A DNA stretch of 64,000 bases from Dietzia natronolimnaea (GTDB lineage: Bacteria > Actinomycetota > Actinomycetes > Mycobacteriales > Mycobacteriaceae). The DNA lies in NCBI RefSeq assembly GCF_039525805.1, contig NZ_BAAAHZ010000001.1; one strand, 5' to 3'. Position 1 is the first letter of the stretch; every line of letters begins with the position of its first letter. Below the pieces are notes generated by a model, which did not search any database, was not told the origin of the DNA, and was given only the letters and a program-made list of their open reading frames with translations. Positions 8,853 through 15,969 of this stretch are shown piece after piece. The position numbers and the translations under genes are program-made.

Positions 8853-9686
8853 TCACCCGGCGAGGCGGTCCAGCTCGCTCTGCACGTCCTCGGAATCGCC
8901 GCAGACCAGCGCGAACGGGATTCTCACGACCTCCCTGGGCCCGGTCGCGGAGCCGACCGAGAGATCCAGGCCGAACCTGTCGATGCCCACGATCCACGGG
9001 CGGGTGCCGGCGATCTGGCGGCCGGCGCGGAGAGCCAGTCGCGCCGCGAGTCCGCTGTCGGCTCCGAGGCGGCGCAACCACGCCTGCTCGTCGATGCCGA
9101 TCGGGTCGACCGCCGCCGCTGCGAGGTCACCCCGGGGGATCGCGTACGCGCCGTCAGCACACAGGTAGGAGACCCCGAGCGGCTGCAGTTCGCTCAGCCG
9201 CAACGATCCGGCCTCCCCGTTCGGACCGGGCCCGCCGTCGGCCGCGACCAGCCTGCGTCGCCGCGGCGCCGAGGACGCCGTGACGATCCCGGAGATGGTG
9301 ACCACACCCCGCGCCACGGCGCACTCGTCGTCACACGGCGTGGCCCGGACCCCCGCGGCCGGCTCCCCACCGCGCCGGTCCCGGGCCGAGGGTCGACCGT
9401 CGACCGCGAAGGACGGTCCCGCCCCGGGCCGCCGACAGCGGCCCGTGCACACCGTGTCGACGATCTCGACCGCGGCCGAGCCGCCCACCGACGCCACGCC
9501 GGCCGACTCCCCCACTTCACGGGACATACCGCCGACGTCCACCACCAGCACGATCACGCCGTCGTCGCGGACCCTGGCGGACCTCAGCGGCCGGGTCAGG
9601 AGGCCCGAACCGACGGTGCCTGCGGCGCCGCGCGCCAGGACGGTCCGCACACGCTCGGCGATCGGCCGCTCCGTCACGTCGTCCAT
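8853..9686 (-). CDS. Second DUF2470-like protein
   Basis: A 277-residue protein with the same C-terminal pattern as the downstream neighbour: RLALRAGRQIAGTRPWIVGI, DRFGLDLSVG, and a closing IPFALVCGDSEDVQSEL. The middle has a Cys-containing low-complexity stretch (VCTGRCRRP, CDDECAVARG) with four cysteines, which could bind metal or form disulfides. ATG 9686 follows AGGAGGACGAGC; an upstream in-frame ATG at 9749 lies inside an inverted repeat and lacks a ribosome site. It ends about 60 bp before the iron box, so the two DUF2470 genes probably have separate promoters. Function is unknown; the pairing suggests a related haem or iron role. Confidence 0.6.
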   Translation of the reverse strand: MDDVTERPIAERVRTVLARGAAGTVGSGLLTRPLRSARVRDDGVIVLVVDVGGMSREVGESAGVASVGGSAAVEIVDTVCTGRCRRPGAGPSFAVDGRPSARDRRGGEPAAGVRATPCDDECAVARGVVTISGIVTASSAPRRRRLVAADGGPGPNGEAGSLRLSELQPLGVSYLCADGAYAIPRGDLAAAAVDPIGIDEQAWLRRLGADSGLAARLALRAGRQIAGTRPWIVGIDRFGLDLSVGSATGPREVVRIPFALVCGDSEDVQSELDRLAG

Positions 9687-9733
9687 GCTCGTCCTCCTGG
9701 CAGGGTCGCCCGCCCGGCCGGGCACCCGGCCAT

Positions 9734-9757
9734 TGAAACGGACTCTCATCCATTTCA
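9734..9757. promoter_or_regulatory. Inverted repeat upstream of the second DUF2470 gene
   Basis: TGAAACGGA, a 6-nt spacer CTCTCA, then TCCATTTCA. The 9-bp arms match at eight positions. It lies 48-71 bp before ATG 9686, a normal place for an operator. It does not fit the iron-box or the 15-bp Zur patterns. Confidence 0.45.
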
Positions 9758-9895
9758 GCGTCGTTCACCGCCGGTTCCATACCCGTGTCCGCGCCGGATC
9801 CTCGTGAGACCGGCCACACCACCGCCCGCGTCCAGGCACCCCTGGCGGGACCGCGGATATGCGCCGCACCCCGCTCACGTGGTGGAATCGGGGGC

Positions 9896-10165
9896 ATGGA
9901 CGAGTTCAGGGAAGAGCCCTCGAAGTACATCTGGCGATGGACCGTCTGGTCCTGGGTGTGCGTGGGCATCGCCGCCCTCATCGTGATGATGGGCCTGACC
10001 GGCGGCGGTTCGCTCACCCCGTGGATCATCGGCGCGCTCGCCGTCGCGGTCGTCGGCGGCGTCGGGTTCGGGTTCGTGCCCCGGGCCTCGCTCGGCCAGA
10101 CCAGGCGGCCCATGACCACCGGGGCCAAGCGGAAGGCCGCCCGGAAGGGACCCCGGAACAGCTGA
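9896..10165 (+). CDS. Small two-helix membrane protein, unidentified
   Basis: An 89-residue protein with a short acidic N-terminus, two hydrophobic helices (about 16-36 and 43-62) and a basic tail ending KRKAARKGPRNS. The positive-inside rule places the tail in the cytoplasm. ATG 9896 is preceded by GGGGG. No family recognised. It ends just upstream of the tRNA-Gly promoter. Confidence 0.65.
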   Translation: MDEFREEPSKYIWRWTVWSWVCVGIAALIVMMGLTGGGSLTPWIIGALAVAVVGGVGFGFVPRASLGQTRRPMTTGAKRKAARKGPRNS

Positions 10166-10189
10166 CGGCCGGAGGCTTCGTGCTAATCT
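10162..10189 (+). promoter_or_regulatory. Promoter of tRNA-Gly
   Basis: CTGACG (10162-10167), 16-bp spacer, TAATCT (10184-10189). Predicted start near 10196 leaves a 16-nt 5' leader before the mature tRNA. The -35 overlaps the stop codon of the small membrane protein gene. Confidence 0.5.
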
Positions 10190-10211
10190 GAACCCGCCTT
10201 CGGGCAGCATC

Positions 10212-10282
10212 GCCGATGTAGTTCAATGGTAGAACTTCTGCTTCCCAAGCAGACAGCGCGGGTTCGATTCCCGTCATCGGCT
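10212..10282 (+). tRNA. tRNA-Gly (anticodon CCC)
   Basis: A 71-nt cloverleaf. The acceptor stem GCCGATG pairs with CATCGGC, and the discriminator base is T. The D-arm has AGTTCAATGGTAGAAC, and the anticodon stem TCTGC/GCAGA encloses the loop TTCCCAA with CCC at 10244-10246. The T-arm GCGGG TTCGATT CCCGT is present. CCA is not encoded. It reads GGG glycine codons. Confidence 0.97.
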
Positions 10283-10289
10283 CAGAGAT

Positions 10290-10318
10290 CGAGGCCCTCC
10301 CGTCACGGGAGGGCCTCG
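10290..10318 (+). terminator. Terminator of tRNA-Gly
   Basis: A perfect 13-bp stem CGAGGCCCTCCCG/CGGGAGGGCCTCG with a 3-nt loop starts eight bases after the tRNA. Confidence 0.85.
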
Positions 10319-10345
10319 AGTCGTCTCACCGGGTGCTCAACGCGG

Positions 10346-11395
10346 TCAGGAGTCCGGCCCGGGCCGCCCCGGCTCGGTGCGTCCCGGCTCGGTCCGTCCC
10401 GACCCCGCCCCTGACGACCCGCCCCTGCCGTTGCCGTTGTCGCCGCCGCGGCGACGCAGGAGCTGGAATCCGGGGATGCCCTGGACGGCCTCGAGACACT
10501 GCTGCGCCACCTCGAGGATCTGGTGGACCTCGGGAGCCACGGTGTCCAACGAGGCGAGCACCGGCATCACGTCGTTCTCGAGACTGTCTCCCAACGCGGG
10601 CAGATGGTCGATGAACTGCACGACCGCCTTGATCTCCTCGGAATCGACCGATTCGAGAATCTCGTCGGCGATCGGTTCCAGCAGCGCGATGGTCTTGTCC
10701 GTCCACACCAGCACCTCTGTGAGGCGGGTCGCCACCCTCCTGGCGGTCTCCGGCGAGAGTTCGGCGTCGACCAACAGTGCCTCGACGACGGGCTTGACGG
10801 GCGCCAGCGCGGACTCGGCGAAGTCGACCATCGGCACGATCCGGTCCATGAGCCCGCCCGCCGAGGTCACGAGCCCGTCCGCGGTGTCGACCGTCGAGCC
10901 GACGCGCACCACGACCGCGTCCGCCGAGTCCACCGTCGAGTCGACCCTGAGCACCACGCTGTCCGCGACGTCCACGGTCGCACCGATACGAGCCACGATC
11001 CCGTCCGCCGAGTCCACGGTCGACCCCACCCTGCCGACGATCCCGTCAGCCGAGTCCACGGTCGACCCCACCCGGGCGACGATCGAGTCGGCGGAGGAGA
11101 CCGTGCGCTCGACGTCGTCGACCACCCGGTCGGCCCGCGAGACCGTGGTCCGTACCCCGTCGACGGTCTCCGCGGCCGTCACCACGATCCCGTCGATCGA
11201 CGACACGGTCCGCTCGACCTCGTCCAACAGTCGCTGGACGCGCCGCACGATGGACTCCACGTCCTCCAGGAGCGCCATCACCCGCGCGGGCAAGAGGAGG
11301 AACTCCCGCGCCATCGAGAGCTCCCACTCGACCACCCGGAACGCGCTCTGGACGAGGGACGACGGGGACGGGACCCGCACCTGCATGTCAGCCAT
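10346..11395 (-). CDS. 14-residue-repeat amphipathic helical protein, unidentified
   Basis: A 349-residue protein without signal peptide. After a hydrophobic N-terminal region (about 15-60), six consecutive 14-residue units run from residue 97 to 180, with consensus STVDSADGIVARVG. Hydrophobic residues at positions 3, 6, 9/10 and 13 of each unit give heptad-like spacing, so a long amphipathic helix or coiled coil is likely. The C-terminal third is helical and acidic, ending in a Gly/Asn/Arg-rich tail. ATG 11395 lies six bases after CAGAAT, suggesting a leaderless message. It is divergent from PEP synthase. Such helices can coat membranes, lipid droplets or polymers, but no family was recognised. 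Confidence 0.65.
   Translation of the reverse strand: MADMQVRVPSPSSLVQSAFRVVEWELSMAREFLLLPARVMALLEDVESIVRRVQRLLDEVERTVSSIDGIVVTAAETVDGVRTTVSRADRVVDDVERTVSSADSIVARVGSTVDSADGIVGRVGSTVDSADGIVARIGATVDVADSVVLRVDSTVDSADAVVVRVGSTVDTADGLVTSAGGLMDRIVPMVDFAESALAPVKPVVEALLVDAELSPETARRVATRLTEVLVWTDKTIALLEPIADEILESVDSEEIKAVVQFIDHLPALGDSLENDVMPVLASLDTVAPEVHQILEVAQQCLEAVQGIPGFQLLRRRGGDNGNGRGGSSGAGSGRTEPGRTEPGRPGPDS
10856..11107 (-). repeat. Six 42-bp coding repeats
   Basis: The region encodes residues 97-180 of the protein as six in-frame 14-codon units. Similarity at DNA level (recurrent GCCGAGTCCACGGTCGA on the + strand) indicates recent tandem duplication, with later drift in units 4 and 6. Confidence 0.85.
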
Positions 11396-11499
11396 GGATC
11401 GATTCTGCCCGAACATCCCACCCGGGACCTCCCGATCAGCGCACCATGGAGGAAGCGGCGGGCGGACAGACCGGACAGCGTTCCCGGAAGGGGCACGAG

Positions 11500-13827
11500 A
11501 TGAACGCACAGCGGGTCACGACCTTCGATGATCTACGGCTCGACGACGCACCCGAGTACGGAGGGAAGTCGGCCAATCTCGGGGAGATGACGGGCGCCGG
11601 GCTCGCCGTGCCGCCCGGGTTCGCGATCGGCCAGTCGGCGTATCTGGAGGCGATGGACGCCGGCGGCGTCCGCGCGCGCCTCCACACCGAGCGGGTGCCG
11701 GAGGAGGGACTCACCGAGGCCGAGCTCATCGCCAGGTCACAGGACCTGACGCGGACCGTCGCGCAGGTGGAGCTGCCGGCCCGGCTGCGCGAGTCGATCC
11801 TCGAGCACTACCGCGCGCTGGGCACCGACGTCCCGGTCGCGGTCCGCAGCTCCGCCCCCGCCGAGGACGCCGGCGACACGTCATTCGCCGGGATCCACGA
11901 GTCCTACACCGACGTCGTCGGCGGGGACGCCCTGCTCGACGCGGTCCGCAGGTGCTGGTGCTCGCTGTGGTCCCCGCGGGCGATGACCTACCGGGCGGTG
12001 TCGGGGTACGACGAGGAGCCCTCCATCGCCGTGGTCGTCCAACGGATGGTCCGCTCCGACACCTCCGGGGTGGCCTTCACCGCGGACCCCCGCACCTCCC
12101 AGACCGACCGGGTGGTGATCGAGGCGGCCTTCGGACTCGGGGAGGTCGTCGTGGGCGGGAAGGTCGAACCCGACACCTACGTCGTCGCCAAGTCCGACCT
12201 GCGCATCCTCACCGCCCACGTGGGCCGGAAGGTCGCGCGGATCGTCGCCGGCCGCACCGGGGACGGGCTGGTGCCCGTCCCCGAGGAGATGCAGACCGCC
12301 CGCGTCCTCGACGACGAGCAGGTGCGTGCCGTCGCCCGGCTGGCGATGGCGTCCGAGGCGCACTACGGCACACCGCAGGACACCGAGTTCGCGATCGAGG
12401 ACGGCGAGCTCTACCTCGTCCAGACCCGGCCGATCACCACCCTCGCGGGTCGGGCGACGGCCGGGGATCCGGCGGGCGGGGCGGGCGACGACGGGACCGC
12501 GACCGACACCGACGTCGACCCGATCGTCGAGGGACTGGGCGCGGGCCCGGGCACGGCCACGGGACGGGCGCGGGTCCTGCGCGAGCTCGCGGACGGGGCC
12601 GACCTCGCGCCCGGCGAGATCCTCGTCGCCACGATGACCGACCCGGACTGGCTCCCGATCCTCAAGCGGGCCGCGGCGATCGTCACCGACGAGGGAGGGG
12701 TCACCTGTCACGCGGCGATCGTCGGCCGTGAGCTGGGCCGCCCCGTCATCGTCGGCACCCGGTCGGCGACCACGGACATCCGCGACGGCCAGACGATCAC
12801 CGTCGACGGCACCGCCGGTGTGGTCTACCCGGGCACCGTGCGTCCGGCCGCCGCCGAACACGCCCCCGCCGACGCAGGTCGGGCGCCCGAGGTGAGGACC
12901 CGCGAGGTCACCGCGACCGCGGTGTACGTCAACCTCGCGACCCCCGACGCCGCGGCCAGGGTCGCCGCGATGGACGTGGACGGGGTGGGCCTGCTGCGCG
13001 CGGAGTTCCTCATCACCAGCGCGCTGGACGGCGTCCACCCGCGCACGCTCATCGCCGAGGGGAGGCAGGAGGAGTACGTCGACCGGATGGTCTCGGGGAT
13101 CAGCACGATCGCCGCGGCCTTCGAGCCCCGGCCGGTGGTCTACCGCGCCACCGACCTGCGTTCCAACGAGTTCCGCGGACTGCTCGGCGGGGAGGTCGAG
13201 GCCGAGGAGCGCAACCCGATGATCGGCTACCGCGGGTGCTTCCGCTACACGCAGGAACCGGACCTGTTCCGACTGGAGCTGGACGCGTTGGCCCGGGTGC
13301 GGCAGAAGCACGGCAACCTGCACCTGATGATCCCGTTCGTCCGCACCGGGTGGGAGCTCCGCGCCTGCCTGGACATCATCGACGCCCACCCCCTCGGGCG
13401 CGACCCGGGCCTCAAGCGGTGGATCATGGCCGAGGTCCCGTCGGTCGTCCACTGGATCCCCGAGTACGCCGCGATGGGCATCGACGGGGTCTCGATCGGG
13501 TCCAACGACCTCACCCAGTTGACGCTCGGGGTGGACCGCGACTCCGAGGTGTGCGCAGAGCTCTTCGACTCGATGGACCCGGCGGTCCTGGCGTTCATCG
13601 ACCAGATCATCGACCGCTGCCACGAATCGGGGCTCACGGTCTCGCTGTGCGGGCAGGCCGCTTCGACCGACCCGTCGATGGCCGAGCATCTCGTCCGCAG
13701 GGGCGTGACGTCGGTGTCGGTGACCCCGGACTACGCCGAGATCACCCGGCGGACGGTGGCGCGGGCCGAGAAATCGATCCTGCTCGATGCGGCCCGATCG
13801 GCCGCGCGCCGCCCACCAGGGAAATAA
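11500..13827 (+). CDS. ppsA: Phosphoenolpyruvate synthase
   Basis: A 775-residue enzyme converting pyruvate + ATP + H2O to PEP + AMP + phosphate, a gluconeogenic step on lipids or organic acids. The N-terminal ATP-grasp domain has YGGKSANLGEM and VAVRSSAPAEDAGDTSFAG. The swivelling phosphohistidine domain has GGVTCHAAI with H404. The C-terminal PEP/pyruvate barrel shows GLLRAEF, RSNEFRGL, the NPMIGYRG motif, GSNDLTQLTLGVDRD and CGQAAS. Length matches PEP synthase rather than pyruvate phosphate dikinase. ATG 11500 has GGAAGGGG about nine bases upstream. A Gly/Asp-rich insert (about 325-345) separates the ATP and His domains. Confidence 0.9.
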   Translation: MNAQRVTTFDDLRLDDAPEYGGKSANLGEMTGAGLAVPPGFAIGQSAYLEAMDAGGVRARLHTERVPEEGLTEAELIARSQDLTRTVAQVELPARLRESILEHYRALGTDVPVAVRSSAPAEDAGDTSFAGIHESYTDVVGGDALLDAVRRCWCSLWSPRAMTYRAVSGYDEEPSIAVVVQRMVRSDTSGVAFTADPRTSQTDRVVIEAAFGLGEVVVGGKVEPDTYVVAKSDLRILTAHVGRKVARIVAGRTGDGLVPVPEEMQTARVLDDEQVRAVARLAMASEAHYGTPQDTEFAIEDGELYLVQTRPITTLAGRATAGDPAGGAGDDGTATDTDVDPIVEGLGAGPGTATGRARVLRELADGADLAPGEILVATMTDPDWLPILKRAAAIVTDEGGVTCHAAIVGRELGRPVIVGTRSATTDIRDGQTITVDGTAGVVYPGTVRPAAAEHAPADAGRAPEVRTREVTATAVYVNLATPDAAARVAAMDVDGVGLLRAEFLITSALDGVHPRTLIAEGRQEEYVDRMVSGISTIAAAFEPRPVVYRATDLRSNEFRGLLGGEVEAEERNPMIGYRGCFRYTQEPDLFRLELDALARVRQKHGNLHLMIPFVRTGWELRACLDIIDAHPLGRDPGLKRWIMAEVPSVVHWIPEYAAMGIDGVSIGSNDLTQLTLGVDRDSEVCAELFDSMDPAVLAFIDQIIDRCHESGLTVSLCGQAASTDPSMAEHLVRRGVTSVSVTPDYAEITRRTVARAEKSILLDAARSAARRPPGK

Positions 13828-13879
13828 GAGTCTTTCCTCACCTTGGACGGATCGCTGACGACGCACTAACATCTGTCTT

Positions 13880-13897
13880 GTTACCGACGGGTAGGTT
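13880..13897. promoter_or_regulatory. Operator-like motif upstream of fadE5
   Basis: GTTACCGACGGGTAGGTT lies about 85 bp before the fadE5 start. Thirteen of 18 positions match the motif in the fadA2/fabG4 divergent promoter (19476-19493). The core TTAC-N6-GTA(A/G) is a near-palindrome typical of TetR-family operators. Confidence 0.55.
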
Positions 13898-13980
13898 CCG
13901 GTGCGCCCATGGACACCAGTGCCGACCCGCGCGGCCACCTCCATTGCCACGACACCGCACTCCGATCGGAGAAGACCGTA

Positions 13981-15816
13981 ATGGGTCACTACAAGAGCAA
14001 CGTCCGCGATCTCGAGTTCAACATGTTCGAGGTCCTGCGCATGAACGAGGCACTCGACGCCGGCGAGTTCGGCGACATGGACACCGACACCGCCCGGGGC
14101 ATCCTCTCCGAGGTCGCGACCCTCACCGAGGGCCCGGTCGCCGAGTCCTTCTCCTCGGCCGACCGCAACCCGCCGGTCTTCGACCCCGAGACCCACTCGG
14201 TCTCCCTGCCGGAGGACTTCAAGAAGTCGTTCCGCGCCTGGTACGACGCCGGCTACTGGTCGATGGGTCTGCCGGAGGACCTCGGCGGAATGCCCGCCCC
14301 CCGCGCGATGGTGTGGGCCACCGGCGAGATGATGCTCGGCGCCAACCCCCCCGCGTTCATGTACGGAGCCGGCCCGTCCTTCGCGGCCGTGCTGTACGAG
14401 AACGGCACCGAGGAGCAGAAGAAGTGGGCCGCCACCTGCGTCGAGCGCGGGTGGGGCGCGACCATGGTGCTCACCGAGCCCGACGCCGGATCCGACGTCG
14501 GGGCCGGCCGCACCAAGGCCGTCAAGCAGGACGACGGCAGCTGGCACATCGAGGGCGTCAAGCGGTTCATCACCTCGGCCGACTCGGACGACATGTTCGA
14601 GAACATCTTCCACCTGGTCCTGGCCCGCCCCGAGGGCGCGGGCCCGGGCACCAAGGGACTGTCGCTGTTCTTCGTCCCCAAGATCCACTTCGACTTCGAG
14701 ACCGGCGAGCTGGGCGAGCGCAACGGCGTGTTCGTCACCGGCGTCGAGCACAAGATGGGCATCAAGGTCTCCACCACGTGCGAGCTGACCTTCGGCGGCC
14801 ACGGGGTCCCGGCCAAGGGCTGGATCGTCGGTGACGGCGAGCTCAACCTGGGCATCCGGCAGATGTTCGACGTGATCGAACACGCCCGGATGATGGTCGG
14901 CACCAAGGCCATCTCCACCCTGTCGACCGGTTACCTCAACGCCCTGGAGTTCGCCAAGGAGCGCGTCCAGGGTGGCGACATGGCCGAGATGGCGGACAAG
15001 AACGCCCCCCGCGTGACCATCACCCACCACCCGGACGTGCGCCGGGCGCTCATCCGCCAGAAGGCGTTCGCCGAGGGCCTGCGCGCGGTGTACATGTACA
15101 CCGCCGCCCATCAGGACGTCGAGATCGCCCAGCGCGTCTCCGGTGCCGACGGCGAGCTCGCCCACCGCGTCAACGACCTGCTCCTGCCGATCGTCAAGGG
15201 CGTCGGGTCCGAGCGGGCGTACGAGCTGCTCACCGAGTCGCTGCAGACCTTCGGCGGATCGGGCTTCCTGCAGGACTACCCGATCGAGCAGTACATCCGC
15301 GACGCCAAGATCGACTCCCTCTACGAGGGCACCACCGCGATCCAGGCACAGGACTTCTTCTTCCGCAAGATCGCCCGCGACCGCGGCACCGCCATCGGTC
15401 ACGTCTCGGCGCAGATCAAGAAGTTCCTCGAGGCCGACGGTCCGGCGGAGCTGACCGCCGAGCGCGAGGTCCTGGCCACCGCGCTCGCCGACGTCGAGGC
15501 GATGGTCGGCACCTGCTTCGACCACCTCCTCGCCTCGCAGGAGGATCCCAAGCACCTCTACACCATCGGTCTGGCCTCGGTCCGTCTGCTCATGGCGTTC
15601 GGCGACCTCATGATGGGCTGGCGACTGCTCGTCGGCGCAGAGGTCGCCCTCGGGGCACTGGACGGCGCGTCGGACGCCGACAAGGGCTTCTACAACGGCA
15701 AGATCGCCGCCGCCAAGTGGTTCGCGAACAACGAGCTCCCGCTGATCACCGCCACCCGCGGGATCGTCGCCGGCCTCGGCAGCGAGCTCATGGAGCTGGA
15801 CGAGGCCGCGTTCTGA
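13981..15816 (+). CDS. fadE5: Acyl-CoA dehydrogenase, FadE5 type
   Basis: The 611-residue length and the opening MGHYKSNVRD match mycobacterial FadE5 (Rv0244c), a broad-range acyl-CoA dehydrogenase with an extra C-terminal region. It introduces the trans-2 double bond of acyl-CoAs using FAD. Visible features are the flavin segment ATMVLTEPDAGSDVGAGRTK and the DSLYEGTTAIQAQDFF segment, whose Glu449 is the expected catalytic base. ATG 13981 has GGAGAA about ten bases upstream; ATG 13909 is in frame but without a ribosome site. Together with fadA2, fabG4 and htdX nearby it forms a fatty-acid metabolic neighbourhood also found in mycobacteria. Confidence 0.92.
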   Translation: MGHYKSNVRDLEFNMFEVLRMNEALDAGEFGDMDTDTARGILSEVATLTEGPVAESFSSADRNPPVFDPETHSVSLPEDFKKSFRAWYDAGYWSMGLPEDLGGMPAPRAMVWATGEMMLGANPPAFMYGAGPSFAAVLYENGTEEQKKWAATCVERGWGATMVLTEPDAGSDVGAGRTKAVKQDDGSWHIEGVKRFITSADSDDMFENIFHLVLARPEGAGPGTKGLSLFFVPKIHFDFETGELGERNGVFVTGVEHKMGIKVSTTCELTFGGHGVPAKGWIVGDGELNLGIRQMFDVIEHARMMVGTKAISTLSTGYLNALEFAKERVQGGDMAEMADKNAPRVTITHHPDVRRALIRQKAFAEGLRAVYMYTAAHQDVEIAQRVSGADGELAHRVNDLLLPIVKGVGSERAYELLTESLQTFGGSGFLQDYPIEQYIRDAKIDSLYEGTTAIQAQDFFFRKIARDRGTAIGHVSAQIKKFLEADGPAELTAEREVLATALADVEAMVGTCFDHLLASQEDPKHLYTIGLASVRLLMAFGDLMMGWRLLVGAEVALGALDGASDADKGFYNGKIAAAKWFANNELPLITATRGIVAGLGSELMELDEAAF

Positions 15817-15969
15817 TCCACCGCTGACCACGCCCCGCGTTCTCCGGGGGTTGTGCATCGTGTTCGGTCCCGACACGCCGCACGACCCCCGGGGATCCGT
15901 GCATTTCGGGTGCATCACCGGATCCGCGGCGCGGCGGTGCGGCGGTGCTGTGCGGTGCGGCGGGACTGG

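Noticed and set aside
8793..8853. One operon for both DUF2470 genes
   Set aside because: The iron box and a 178-bp gap lie between them, so separate promoters are more likely; readthrough cannot be excluded.
10212..10346. Integration site (attL) at tRNA-Gly
   Set aside because: The tRNA is followed by its terminator and ordinary genes. No repeat of the tRNA 3' end or integrase was found.
11881..15918. A 1345-codon open frame on the minus strand opposite ppsA and fadE5
   Set aside because: It is antisense to two well-recognised genes, is rich in Arg/Gly/His/Asp without domains, and has no ribosome site. Long antisense frames are a normal effect of GC-rich codon bias.
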